DNA from: Ignelater luminosus
Lineage: Eukaryota > Arthropoda > Insecta > Coleoptera > Elateridae
DNA length: 64,000 nucleotides
Direction: 5' to 3'
Assembly: GCA_011009095.1 (NCBI GenBank)
Contig: VTPC01000493.1
Coordinates: 1 to 64,000 of the forward strand
The notes under the pieces were generated by a model. That model ran no database searches. It was not told the DNA's origin and saw only the letters and a program-made list of their open reading frames with translations. Of this stretch, positions 51,801 to 64,000 are shown one piece after another (the stretch's first letter is position 1; each line of letters begins with the position of its first letter). Made by a program: the position numbers and the translations under genes.

Positions 51801-54800
51801 TAGTGACTAAAGTTAGGAATAATGGTAGCATAATATTTCACTCTAGTTGGATTTTTGAGTGCTGTCTAAACTCAACTCTATATTGTAGAATTCCAAAATA
51901 AGTACTTCATTTTTTTTAATCCTATTTGACTGTTATACTAATAGGATAAACCAAAACAACTTTAGATCACATCTTGGTTATTTAGAGAGCTGTCTTAAAA
52001 CTTTAATGACATTTTTTACTAGAAATCTCTAATTCACAATAACATAGCACTTAGTCTTTTGTCAAACTTTACTGTTTTCTACAATAATATAATTTTTCGA
52101 TAAAACTTGAACCAATACTCTTTTTAAGCAAAAAATAAAAATTATTGCAAACCTGGTTGTTGCTAGAAAAAATTAATTTTTTGCCAATATTTCAAAACAG
52201 GCCAATATATTCGAATTTTTTTTCGCATTTGGTTTCAGGATTAAAAAACCTACTAAACCAGATATCGCGTAATAACAACCAATTTTGACTCTGTACACCC
52301 TGTACACTAATTAATTAAATTTTTTTAATTCTCCCTGTTCAATTTTCTCAAAAATTCAATTGTTTGCTAAGGTCAAATTACTTTTATGGCTAACAGACAT
52401 TAAAAGATCCAGCATACCATATTTGGTTACAACCAAAATATAATTTTATAGTCCCATTGCAAGGGATGTGCTTTGAATTTAATTACAATTATATTCAAAA
52501 TTAACATTTAATGATCTATTAATGACAATATAATTTAATGACATCATAACTAATTTTCAACTAAATAGTGCACAAAATCTACAGTCGCAACCGTTGAAAA
52601 TGAACTGTATATTCGCAAACAGGGTGATTTTAAAATAAGGAAGTTTTACTAAATTTTGATGTTCTGTAATAAATTGATTGTTCTGTAAGTCGTTAAAATA
52701 TCAAAAGAAAGTTATTAAAAACTTCCAGAGGTATTTCCAAAAGTATAATTAATTAATTAATTATATATTAATAATTAAAGCCAAAACAAAATAAATTAAT
52801 AATTATAAAATATTATTTTCCATGTAAACTATATCAAAAAATATTAATAAGACATAATTAGTTTTTATCATTTTTAGTTAGAATCTACTAGGTAATTACT
52901 TAATTTACAACCTCATTTGCATGTAGCGAAACTTGTTTACGGTATTTGATAAAATATATTTAAATTATTTGTTATATCGTTAATATATAATTTCTAGAAT
53001 TAATTACAAAACACAAATCGATAATATACAGTGTAATTCAAAATTATTTAAAAATTAAGTAGTTCAAATCGAAAGTAAATGATCTAAAATAAAAATTTCT
53101 TGCATCAGAATTAAAAGACACTCCAGGCTTAGGAAATGCTAACAAAATAAAAAAATTACTTTCGATTTACAAGAGAAGTTTAATTTAAATGTGTGTAGAT
53201 AAAATTGAGGCTGATTTTAAATATTTAAGGTTAGTGGGTTAAAGACTACATAAAGATTTAGTATTCTACTACAACATAAGAATGCGTATTAAAAAAATTT
53301 TTTTGAAGTGTGGCTCATGGACAGTTTTGTTGTTTGTTTTTATGATCATGGTCATATGCTTCCAATTTCAATGAATAACTAACCGCTTTGTTTTTTATTT
53401 TGTCATGGTCATTCTATGTTATTAATTATTTTTATGATTTTATTAACTATTAAAAGCATTATTTATGTCAGTAATTAGTTTGCAACTATTTTTCTCAATT
53501 TGACTGGAGCTCTACAGGTGTTATATGTACCTATCTGTTATTATGGTAATTGGTTTGTTATGTAACGAAACTACTGAAACAATAGTAATTATAAATGATG
53601 AAATATTGATCTGTAGTGTTAGCAAAGCTGCAATAAAAATTTCCCCGTGTACTATCTGTTTATTAGATGGATATGTGTACCAAGAAATTCAAGTGATGAA
53701 ATGTTCTCCATATGCGTCACATAAACAAGAGATAGACACACGCACATATGTGTATCTTAAAAAGTGAGTCAGTAATTAGTAATTTACCATATAGGAATAA
53801 CAGTCAAGACAGCAGATAATTTATGAGATGTTAGAATTGTTTTTAATGAATAATGAAACAAAAAAGGGTTAATAAATAGTAATAATGGCAATTCTATTAT
53901 AATAAAAACATATGCAAACATTGCGCCTGATATTAAATTGTTATATAATTTGCTGAAAGTGTTATGCGCATCAGCTAACATGGAACTTCATCTCTATAGT
54001 TGACTGTATATTATACATGACCAATTTTTCTTTAAATCAAATATGAATGTCAAAACTGTCTTTCTGAATAGAGGAAGGAAGATAAGCAACTGTCTTTCAG
54101 GCATTCATTATTCCAACTAGCTTTACCAAATAATAAAACTTATTAGCTGATGGCAATTAGTCTTTCACAATCAAAATTGAAACGACTTTGACTCAGTCTC
54201 AGAAAATACAAATCGAAACCCGATTTAAAGCTTTAATTGAAGAGTGAGCCTTCAATCTTTTCTCAGCTTGCATCATTTAAACTTGAATGGTCCTGGTAGT
54301 AAATAACTTTTGATTCTTAGGATATCGATTGAATGCATTTATAGCTATTTTGTTTTTCTATTGACTCTTTATGAAAGAATTTAAAAGTTGTAGCTATAAT
54401 ATAAACAATAACCATGGTTTTTCTGAACTAAATTTTTTTCAATTTGTTTTTTGTTTGTCTCTGCAATACCAAATGATTAGAAGGCTACAATTCAATAAAA
54501 CCAGGAAACTTTCTTGACTACAGCCATTACATAGCTGCAAAATCATCATAGATAGTAAATCAAAAAACATCCATGTTTACCTATTTTGACAAAATCATCC
54601 TAGCACATAGTAACTACTAGCCTTAGAAACAATTCCATATATTTTATGTACAGGTAGTACATAAAGTACTGTAGACTCAAAAAAATCATAAAATCTTTTA
54701 TAAATAGTATTGCTATAAATTCAGTTCACTATAAATACCTATTTTTGCAACACACTGTACATGCAGAAGATTTTTGTGATATAAAATTTCCAGAAAATTA

Positions 54801-57800
54801 TGAAATCCCGTGTTACTTAATGTGTTACGTTTCTAAGACTTTCAGCAACGTAAATTGTCCTTGGTAAAGTTTTTCTAGAGAAAACTAAAAATTAAAATAA
54901 ATAAATCATCCAGATACAGTAAACAACAAAAAACATTTTCTTTTACTTGTTCTTATAAACAATAAATATTCAAGATCTTTTTAATTATTTACAAAGCCAA
55001 CCATCAAGGATTTAAGCGACAATCAATATCAAAATGAGGCGGTAAACAATCATTAATTTGTATAGGTTTGTAGAAGGATTATTTGTATTGAATATTTAAA
55101 TCAATCCTGCCTGTCTTCAAATTTCTAAAATTGAATTGTTTTCACAATACAGGGTGTTAGAATGTTAGAAATAAGATTTTCTAGGATAAGGACCAAGAAC
55201 ACGAATTTAGGGAAGAACAAACACCCTTCAAAGAAAGTTTCTTACGTCATCAAAAGAATAATTTCAGCATTGTACATAGAAGTCCAAAATATCTTGAAAC
55301 ATTATATAATTGTTTGTCATTGCTATGAAGTGTTGAGAACATTAGAACGGGGACCAGGAGGTTATTGTGTCTAACAAACTATTTACTTCCATCGAAATGT
55401 ACAGGGATTACTAATGCAATTTCTGAACAAAGTATCTTCTGAAACACCATGTTTACTTGTACGCTACTAAGAGGTATTGATTAATATGTATCTGTTTCAT
55501 ATAGTATAATTGCCAAAAAGTTTGCATCAAACAGATGGAAAAAACCTTTTTAACTTTTTGTGTCGATGATCGTCAATATTTTCAAGACTGTCCATTTTCT
55601 TGATGAAATCTTAATATTTTGATGCCAAATTCTTGATGGTCACTGTATATGCCATTTCTGGGATGATTGAGTAGTTGCTTGTAATTTGATACTGTATGTC
55701 CAAGTAATTATCCTGAATTCCCAGAAATAAGAAACCCCTATACATAAAAATAAAAAACTTAAACACTGCTGCATAATTTTGCGTGTTAGCATGTCCAAAT
55801 AATTACTTCAAACCCTATTTCTCATGGCCTAAACACATTACATCTTACGAATCATTGCTATTTTATATTGCTTGTATTTACAATAAAACATACCTACTCG
55901 CTAAAAGCATTTATGAGCCGACCAAAAACATTGCGTGACGAGAAAAACGTTTGGGGAGTATTTCCAGGTGAACATCGGGGTAGACACGCAAAATTTATTT
56001 TTTATTTGAGTCAATTTTCGTTTACTAAAATGAAAGCAGACTTAGAAAGAAAAACTTCATTCTTCTAGTTATTAATAACTGGACAAGTCTCGTATATTGG
56101 AATAAAGTCTTTGGCTTCAATATTTAATTTGATTTGACTATAGAAGAGTAATCTTAGTTAATTGAATCAAAAGTTGGTCTTCGGAACTAATTTTGATCTG
56201 GTTTCTAGTTATACGTGGTTATTAAGTAGATTATTATTTGATTCTAAGTTGCAAGGTTCGTCCATCTTGATTCTAAAATTTTTATAGCTACCTGTCAGTT
56301 CCTTATTTATTTCACGTTTGTCCAACCTGTTACTTTTCTATCTTTTTGTTAAGTTTGATCATGTTTTTGTATCAAATTATTTTTGTTTTATTGATGTTAT
56401 TATTCTTTTGTTTTGTTTTTGTTTTTCTAGTTACTTATCTAAACTTTGTTTCTAATGTCAAACTGATTTTATTTTCTTCCGTATGTTTTTATTCGTGATG
56501 CAATATTTGAAATAAACGAAAGTTTGAAATAACGATAAGCGAATAATGTTGAATTTTTCATAGCAACCTTGTTTTGTTGTAATCCCTAAAGTTTTCCTTT
56601 AATTTTCCATTTTGTTTATTCAATCATTTAGGAGACTGTTGTTTGAAGTTTAAGCTTTTGTTTACGTTCCTCTCTCAATCAGACCAATCAGACTAAATAA
56701 AAGCAAGACAAATAATAATATAACACGTTCTTGATTCCACGTGCGTGAGTTCGTTTTAACTTAACTCACAACACAGGTTGGTAATTCGAATGCAAATAGA
56801 GTAATTTATTTTATCTCTAGAGTGAACATGAACATCCACTAAACGTTTTGGGATGTAAAATATATTTGACGAAAATATCCCTTTTTCAAGTTTAAAAACA
56901 AGAAATTAGTGCCGATTTAAATAAGGAATTTCTTAGGTATTATCAGGAATTCCGTTTTCCCTAATTACATATATATGTACGTTAATGAAGTTAAAATATG
57001 CTAAAGTTATAATTCATAGCAGACGTTATTATCTGCTAATGAACCGGTATCGAGCGATAATTTATTGATAAATACATGAACGGTCAAAGTAAAAAGTGAT
57101 CGGGTCACTGTTGAGGCTTGAAATGTATTTGTTTTTTTACGTTCAAGCATTATTATTATGTGTGGTCGCTAAGAAATATGGTTTATGTGGGGTGATGATG
57201 TTTGATGGTTCATTGTATTGATAATGGTGCATAAACAAGGAGATCCCATTTGTAAAATATGTACCTTGTCAATTATGTACATATTTATGGTAAAAATAAA
57301 GATTTGGAGGAAAAAGTAATGAGTTGTATAATTTAACTTGATGATGGCGTTTTAAAAATATCACCTCAATAATATTCAATACAGAATGTACTTTAAGCTT
57401 GAAACAATACAATTTTGACAAATATTTTGGTAGAATGAAAAAACATATTGTATCTATAAAAAGCGTATGTTGTCATACTGATAAATATTTTTTTATACTT
57501 TAGATTATTTGTTTGTAGCTTATTAATATTTCCCCATTGTTTCATTGAATTATGATTTTGTAAAGCGTTTTGACGAAATTCAGAAATTCAATTTTAAGAA
57601 TTCAATATTAGTTGTTGCAAAATTAGTAGTTATAGAAAAGTCTTCGTTTCAATAAAATTTACATAAAATAGCAAGATTACTAAGTTGCACAAGGAATGAA
57701 ACTGAATGTGGCTTGGTAGCCCAGATATTAAAAAAATGTTGTCCAAAATTTTGAAGTATTGTCTTATTCCAAGGTAATGTCAAAGTCTAGATTATAATCG

Positions 57801-60800
57801 TTTACTTATCTCCTATTTACTCTTCTATAATTTTCTTCGCAAAACTTCAAAAACTATAGTATTTCGTAAACATACACAATCTGGAAAATTGCAGAAGTAC
57901 ATTTTAGTTTCAGTCCCAGAAGTATTGCCGCCTGGAAAATTTTTATCAATCACTATTTGCGGACACTTGCCGTGACGTGCAAATTATCCGCCTATACGGC
58001 CTATGAGAGGTGTCCCCCTAAGAGAGGTAATAACAAATATAAGATTATTTTATAAAAGGTATTTTTCTAAGAGTAAAAGTATATATTAAAACGCTTACTT
58101 TCGATTGCAATACATTTTCTTTATTGTTGTGAAGTTGCAGCTTGTGTCCTGTCTTGCCTTTGCTGCTATATTGCGCACACTTTTCTCGGCCAAGTCTAAA
58201 ATCTTCTGTTTTTCACATAAAGTTAACTTTTTTATTTTACTCCCCGACATGTTCAACTTAAAAAAATCAAATTCAACTGGAATTAGAAGTTTTGCAGATA
58301 TTATCTATTTTGAATTTCTTAAAAGCCTACCAGTCTTAAATGTCACTAAAATTAAGGATAACAGACTTAAAACATTAAGAAGAAAGTAATAAACGTTCTT
58401 TACTTTATTTTGTAATTCGAAAATGCTGTAAAGAAAAGGTTTGACAGGTAAGGTAAAATTGACAAGTTCTTGTCGGCATCCAAAACGAACGAAAAATCCC
58501 ATATCTGCTTGCCAGGAACTGTCTAAATTTTCTATAGGACTATTAAATTTTAATTATACACATCCTTCTATAAAAGGTGTAGCTCTATGTAAATTACTTA
58601 CTTATACTGCAACTTGGAGAATCAGATACTGTCCGCCTAATTGTAAGGGAAGAGTCCTCCTAAAGGAGGTGTCCGCGATGAAAACTTCTACTGTATAATA
58701 CTTAAATACAGTGAGACATATCTTCAATGTTGTCCTTTAATTCGATACAATTCGCAATGAATCGTTACCTAGTTAACCCAGATTAACAAATTTACGTCAT
58801 ACGAATTACAAGTCCTCTTTGAACATCATACGTTTTAATATTTAAGTTTTGAAGATTAAATGCTATAAGTGACAAGTCGCAAAAACAGGCTGATTACTTT
58901 CTCATGGCTCTTGTTTTGCATTCCCTCTAAAATATTGAGGTTTCCACTTTCGCGAAATTATTTAGTCCAATGGATATGCCTCTTTTCTATATTGTTTACA
59001 TGTGTTTGCCAAGTAAAAGTGAAAGTTGGAAATTTGTAGTATCTATAACAGAAAAGATCATGCACAATAAACACAATTATTAATATTTGGAAGGTGTATA
59101 GAAATTTGGACAAAAAAATCTTCAATTGACTGTTAAAATTAATTCTATTCTCTTTTCAAAGAGGACTAAAAATAATATCCCTTGTTACTATTCATGATGT
59201 AAAACTCTTAAAAGTTTCATTTTTATACCTGTTTAAATAGTTGATTATGACAAGACAATAGTAGCATGACATCCTTTTATAATTAAATTTGTCAGTTAAT
59301 AATAGCACATAAAATCTGAAATATCTCAATTTGCGTGTCTGAAACAATTTTATAAACTCTTCCGTCGCGCAATTCAATAGTTTAGTCACGAGAAGATCTC
59401 ATTTCATCCAAATATGTTGAATTTAGCGCCTTTATTGCTAGACAGAAATATTGATTTTAGAATATGCACGAGATCTAAAATGTGTACGATGTGACCGGTC
59501 ATGTTTCGAGCTCGTTTTTCGAATATAACGTTATTTAGTGTATAAATACTGTAATGTAAATAATGATTTTTAAAATTAATATGTAGTCTTTAAATATTTG
59601 CATTACTAATTCTAATATGTAAATAAATAAGTAAGTCTTACATTTATTAGACTTTCATTATTTGTTTTTAATTTCAGCCGAAAAAAATATTGTTTTTACC
59701 CAATATAGCGAATTTTAATGATATGTTAAAAATAATCTTGATGCAACTTTGTATAAATAGGCTATTTGATTTTATAAAGCAAGTAGTTCAAGGTTCACAT
59801 AGTTTACTATTTTGTAATAATTTCATTCTAGTGATTAATAAGAAACTCCTAGTGCATTACAAATTATATATTTCAGCTGTAACGATCAAACCTGAAAAGA
59901 ATGGTAAAGCAATGGAAGAATGGGATTTAGTTCCACCAGACGGAGGATGGGGTTGGCTTGTCCTCTTTGGTTCAACACTAGTCAATATCCTTGTTCCAGG
60001 GACTGTGAAATCTTTTGGTGTTCTTTTTGTTGAATTCTTAGAAGTATTCGAAGCTTCACCAGCTGCTGCAGCATGGATTCCTGCACTTTGTTATTTCCTT
60101 TACAGCTCTCTAGGTAATTACAATATAAAAATAGACTAATAGCCTTTCCCAAACACAACATTTTCTTATAGGTCCTGTATCCAGTCTTCTTTCTGTAAAA
60201 TATTCTTACCGTACAGTAACTATTATTGGTGGCACTTGTGCTGCTGCTGGAATGATCTTAAGCTTCTTTGCTCAGTCTGTTGTATATTTATACTTAAGGT
60301 ATGGTGTTGAATTATTTATACAGGGTGTCCATTATAGATAGGTAACTGCAGGGATGTAAATATAAAATTATTGACATTCCATTCATAATATGTCGCTTAG
60401 AATATATGGGCAGTTACTCAACTTATCTGTGATAAACATAATCTCATGGTAGATTCTTAACTTCTTATTCAGGAATTTAAAGATTGATCACCCAATATAA
60501 CTAAAAATAGATGAAAGCAAACCGTTTCAAGTTACTATGAAACAAAAAGTTAAAAATAGACCATCACTGCGCTATGTGTGTTGCCTACTTCTACTTTTAT
60601 TTTTTCTTTTATAAGAAAAATCCTATTAGGTATGTTTCTCAATTCTCAATAGTAAATTAAAATGTTTTACAACAAAAGTAGATTATAAAAACATTTCCTC
60701 TAAGAAAGAGTACCAATAAGCAATAGGAGGATGGGAATGTATACTACACATAAATATTCATGAAGTGCACTACAATATTTTATATTTTTATTATTGGTTT

Positions 60801-63203
60801 CAATAAAATTTTCTCCCCATCTAAAAGAAAGATAACATTTGAAAAACAAAAATGAAATTTCAATTTATGATAATGTATGTATGTATAATTTAAGAAAACA
60901 GAAAACAATCCAGCTTTCGATTATAAATTGATTCATTTATGATTATCGTTTCTTTCATACTATTTTTTGGTAATAGTTAATTAACTTATATTGGTATATA
61001 ATTATATTGTGTGTTTATCTTAAAACAATCCACCATTAATATCTCATAAACAAAAACGAAGATATCAAAATAAAAACACATCTATTTATGAAAGGGGACA
61101 TTAGTAGAATACACAATTAACTCAGTCCTAGACGTCACTCTGTTCCTTGTACCTAACCTGAAAATCATTCAGTAATGATAAAATACATGCATTGCTACCA
61201 CATAAAATACTCTAAATTCTTGGTTACTCGATATTTATAGTCTATAACTTGGTAATCTTTGTTTTAAAGCAAATATTAAAACTGGTAAAAATTTTCATGG
61301 CCCCTTATCAAATTGTATTAGATGTATTGGACAAGAAGGAACATTAGAAAAATTAGTGATAGTTAGACGAGATAGGCAGATCCTATTTTACAAATATCTT
61401 CTTATATTAATTAAATTATTGTATATGATTTGTATCAGTTCCTGGTTTTATATTCTATTGCACTTGATATTAAATTGTGTGTTAGTTACAAAACTAAAAG
61501 CCATATTTTATGGTTAACTACATACCTAGAAGTTTTAGCAAAATTTCCCAATTTGATTAAAAGTAATGGTATAATCATCTTAATTGTTTAATGGGAATTT
61601 TGCACTTTCAGAAATCCTTGTAATGAACGATCTGCAATGGACACACTGTATCTATGTTAAGCTAACATACTATATTATGTTTTAGCTATGGCTTCTTGGT
61701 GGGAACTGGTGCTGGCTTAGCGTTTCCACCTACAGTATACATTGTAACCAGTTATTTTGTGAGGCTACGTGGAGTTGCAAATGGAATATGTATTTCTGGT
61801 TCTGCTTTTGGTTCAATCATATTGCCACCTCTTTTGCGTGTTCTTCTTGAATTATATGGCTACAGGTGAATACATCAATGTACCTGCCAACCTGGCAGGG
61901 AGGTATTTATTACAATGTTTTCAGAGGTGCTGTGCTCCTCATGGGTGGTATTACCCTCAATTGTTGGGTAGCGGCGTTGTTCTACGATCCTGTCGAGAAA
62001 CATTTGAAAAAGGTACCAAAGAAAACTGCAGATGAAGATGAATATGACAATGAAGATAATAATTCTCTTTCCCACAAGCCAAAGTTTATGATTAGTACCG
62101 AAGACAATAGTGCATCTTTGTATCAACTCAATGAAAATGATACCTTTATAGAAAATCCCGATGATCTCAACAATAGTTTTATTCGTAGTGCTTCTAGTGC
62201 TGCTGTACCAAACTATAGAGGAATTGGAGGAGGACGTGAACGTAAAATCAGTGTTCCTACTAGTCGTGGAGAATTAGCAAGAGTACGGTCGGGTAGCTCT
62301 CGAAATCAGTTAACCGGTTCATCAACACTTCATTCTGTTCCTGAAACAAATAATGCAATGGATATGTATTCACACAGTAGACTTCCCAGTTCAAGAAGAT
62401 CCAGACCCGCTGTACCACGTCGAAGTCCGTCCACAAGTTCCTTCCAATACGTCAGCACGCCCTATCATGGAAGCACACTTACATTACAACCAGAAACTTT
62501 TGCAAGTTCATTCAGTCTTAAAGCAAGTAGCTGTGTACAGAAACAGGGTGAAAAACAAGACGAGTCTGTGAAAAAAAATAAATTCTTTGATACTTCTCTC
62601 TTAAAAGATCCATTATACCTTGTTATCCTTATATCTAATTCAACTAACGCTATAAGCTATACCAATTTCATTATCCTGCTTCCTTCCTATGCCCTTACAC
62701 TTGGATTTGATAAAAATCATGGAGCATTATTACTGTCAATTGTATCTGCTTTAGATCTGGTTGGTCGCATTGGTGGATCAGCCTTATCTGATATAAATCT
62801 TATTCCAAAAGAATGGTATTTTATAGGTGGTTTATTTATGTCAGGTATTTCACTGTCATTATTACCATTCTCTGAAAATTACACCACGATGAGTATATTT
62901 TGTGCCATGTTTGGTCTTGCTTCAGGGGTGTATGTAGGAATAACAGCTGTAATAATGGCAGACTTACTAGGAACAGAACGACTACAATCATCCTATGGGA
63001 TATCGCTGTTTGTAAATGGTATATTACAATTAGCTGGGCCACCTTTGTGTGGTATATGGTATGAACATATTAAATCTTATGTGCCAATATTCCTGTGGTT
63101 AGGAATTGTACTGGTGGTTGGTGCAACAATTTGGGGAGTTGTCCCTTTTATTAAAAAGACAAAAGATCCAGAGAAAGATACTTGTACAGTAGAAACACCT
63201 TAA
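45873..63203 (+). CDS. Monocarboxylate transporter family protein (SLC16, MCT14/MCT9-like)
   Basis: Plasma-membrane major-facilitator transporter; family members move lactate, pyruvate, ketone bodies or other small acids, and this one's substrate is unknown. Five coding exons join in frame: 45873-46056, 59877-60113, 60172-60298, 61686-61865 and 61925-63203, all GT-AG, giving 668 residues. The SLC16 signature DGGWGW is at 83-88 at the start of the first membrane span. The second signature, YFVRLRGVANGICISGS, is at 206-222. About six spans lie in residues 86-262, then a Ser-rich cytosolic loop of about 205 residues (266-470), then about six more spans (471-652). It ends in a short polar tail. 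Exon 1 adds a 61-residue polar N-terminal extension; M74 could serve as an alternative start. Closest by motif to the insect CG8468-type transporters, from memory, so no symbol is given. Confidence 0.9.
48525..49440 (+). mobile_element. Possible short DNA element ending ACCCTGTAT
   Basis: ACCCTGTAT at 49432-49440 resembles the CACCCTGTA termini seen elsewhere. A GATGTCCCA-like start near 48530 could be a decayed partner, since GGGTGTCCCA is a common start for such elements. No coding capacity. Limits are tentative. Confidence 0.25.
51133..51455 (+). repeat. Direct tandem duplication, about 170-bp unit
   Basis: The unit from about 51133 is repeated from about 51303. Both contain AATTTCCAAGAAGGT, GTTATCATT.CCACC.TATC, CATTTGCATT and AA.(G/A)CCGTA in the same order, ending near TGATTCA. 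Copies are diverged but co-linear, with few indels. It lies in the SLC16 intron and could be a duplicated control element or an old mobile-element pair. Confidence 0.7.
52005..52310 (+). repeat. Repeat family copy 2, ends CACCCTGTACAC
   Basis: Second copy of the family at 43280-43526: it shares GACATTTTTTACTAGAAAT at the left, CCAATATTTCAAAACAGGCC and the terminal CACCCTGTACA at 52296. Its middle is longer. Probably a non-autonomous DNA element. Confidence 0.55.
52311..57913. other. AT-rich SLC16 intron, nothing supported but one element end
   Basis: TACAGGGTGT at 55148-55157 is the only motif that repeats elsewhere. A TAGCAGA...TCTGCTA hairpin lies near 57017-57039. The plus frames at 53525-53767, 55162-55374 and 55868-56068 have no domain. 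Confidence 0.45.
57914..58693 (-). mobile_element. Internally deleted Tigger/pogo-like element
   Basis: Read leftward from 58693, the end is CAGTAGAAGTTTTCATCGCG, directly flanked by TA, the typical Tigger/pogo start and target site. GCGGACACCTCC near this end has a partner, GCGGACACTTGCC, near 57958, plus CCTATGAGAGGTGTCC. A short transposase fragment lies inside (58095-58250). The catalytic domain is absent, so it is non-autonomous. The left limit is uncertain. Confidence 0.55.
58095..58250 (-). pseudogene. Transposase helix-turn-helix fragment, 51 residues
   Basis: An ATG at 58250 opens a 51-residue frame: MSGSKIKKLTLCEKQKILDL, then AEKSVRNIAAKA, ending in KKMYCNRK. The pattern (K.LTL.EK..IL.L.EK..VRNIA.K) is the CENP-B/psq-type N-terminal helix-turn-helix of Tigger/pogo transposases. 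The rest of the protein is missing. It lies within an element with matching ends. Confidence 0.6.
60299..61685 (+). other. 1.4-kb third coding intron of the SLC16 gene
   Basis: Donor GTATGG at 60299 and acceptor TTTTAG ending 61685. TACAGGGTGTCCATTATAGA at 60319 looks like the left end of a short mobile element inserted just after the donor. Its right end was not identified. No coding content was seen. Confidence 0.75.
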
Positions 63204-63985
63204 CTTACACGTCAATAGATGGTTTCGGAAACCATAAGTATAGTTGTTTTATTACTGTCATAGTTAATTTTTTTGTATTTATAACATTAAAAATACTACA
63301 TAATTTATACTTATTGTTAATACTTACAAGTTGCATAATTTAAGTCTTCCTCAGATTAATCACATTTTACTACTCCATTTACGTTTATTTTTCTGCTTTG
63401 TATAAATTAGGGAGTAAAACTTGTGCTAACTAATCTAAAGCCAAATTATGATATAATGTTAAAAGTGTTAACTACTATTATTTATGGAGTAGTAATGTTA
63501 AGTCTTGCCATTTTTTTTTGTTTTCATGTATGTATACTTTTAATTATAATTTTTATTAAAATGACTTTGAAGTACTTATATAATCCTATTTAATTATTTA
63601 AAACCTTTAAATACCTACCTTACAAGTATTTTATGTTTTTATTTAACATACAGTTTAATATGTAAAGAATTATTAGACAAATGGAGTCTAAAAGTTTTCC
63701 AGTACTGACTTTTGCCAAACTGAGTCATATCAATATAGGTGCTGATTTTTACCATATTTTTATATTTAAGAAATACCTAATATTACAAATTTAGCTTTCT
63801 ACTGTAGATTGTGATACAAAAGGCTTTTTCGTAATAGTGCTCAGTGTATTTCTTATTGTAACTTTTGACTACCTTCAATAATTCTGTGACCAATTATAAA
63901 TCAAAATAAAACATTTCTTAAGTAAATTACGAGTGCCTGTTGTATGAAACATTAAAACTGAATAAAGTTTTGCAAGTCACTTTTG
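63204..63985 (+). other. SLC16 3'UTR
   Basis: About 780 bp of AT-rich non-coding sequence follow the TAA at 63201-63203 and end at the poly(A) signals below. Confidence 0.7.
63905..63966 (+). terminator. Poly(A) signals of the SLC16 gene
   Basis: AATAAA occurs at 63905-63910 and again at 63961-63966. The second is followed by a GT/T-rich stretch (TTTTGTTGGTTTTTTTTG), the usual downstream element for cleavage, so it is the likelier site. Confidence 0.7.
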
Positions 63986-64000
63986 TTGGTTTTTTTTGTT

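Larger units (their letters stand above)
46057..59876 (+). other. 13.8-kb first coding intron of the SLC16 gene
   Basis: Donor GTAATT at 46057 and acceptor TTTCAG ending 59876; both flanking exons are in phase 1. The intron is AT-rich and holds the repeat copies and transposon relics listed separately (48525-49440, 51133-51455, 52005-52310, 57914-58693). No internal gene was found on either strand. The plus frame at 59690 that runs open into exon 2 is treated as intron. Confidence 0.8.

Noticed and set aside
59690-59876. Plus frame running open into SLC16 exon 2 from an ATG at 59690
   Set aside because: It lacks transporter similarity before the acceptor at 59876, and the upstream exon at 45873 joins in the correct phase. 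An alternative first exon is not excluded but has no support.

Overview
This window is animal nuclear DNA, almost certainly from an insect. It is very AT-rich, its genes have GT-AG introns and long introns, and the four recognisable genes are best matched by insect family members: an ARID1/osa first exon, katanin p60, jagunal and an SLC16 transporter. The load of decayed DNA transposons, foldback elements and a Jockey/CR1-like LINE fits a repeat-rich genome such as a beetle's, but the order is inference. There is one 400-N assembly gap.

Layout. Positions 1-16604 appear to be the first intron of osa (minus strand). They hold diverged repeats, three foldback elements, a reverse-transcriptase scrap, the N gap, a decayed DUF7869-type gene and a small cluster of CACGTG boxes. 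The first coding exon of osa is at 16605-17261 (minus). Katanin p60 follows upstream on the same strand (19369-22228, five coding exons). It shares a compact head-to-head promoter region with jagunal (22857-23664, plus strand, four exons), which seems to have a very long 3'UTR.

From about 26.2 to 45 kb I see no host gene. This stretch holds a diverged 60-70-bp tandem array, a decayed pogo-like transposon, an orphan ORF that may be a retroelement piece, a 5'-truncated LINE and a nested cluster of inverted-repeat elements. From 45873 to the window end lies one plus-strand gene, an SLC16 monocarboxylate-transporter family member. Its first coding exon is split from the rest by a 13.8-kb intron, and its 3'UTR ends in a clear poly(A) signal at 63961.

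The host genes are housekeeping or developmental: chromatin remodelling, microtubule severing, ER organisation and solute transport. They do not form a pathway; only the shared katanin/jagunal promoter suggests a regulatory link. I found no evidence of a new biological system. The most notable unexplained structure is repeat-derived: foldback elements, an excess of CACCCTGTA termini, two copies of one repeat family, and the degenerate tandem array. No tRNA, rRNA, CRISPR or operon structure was seen.
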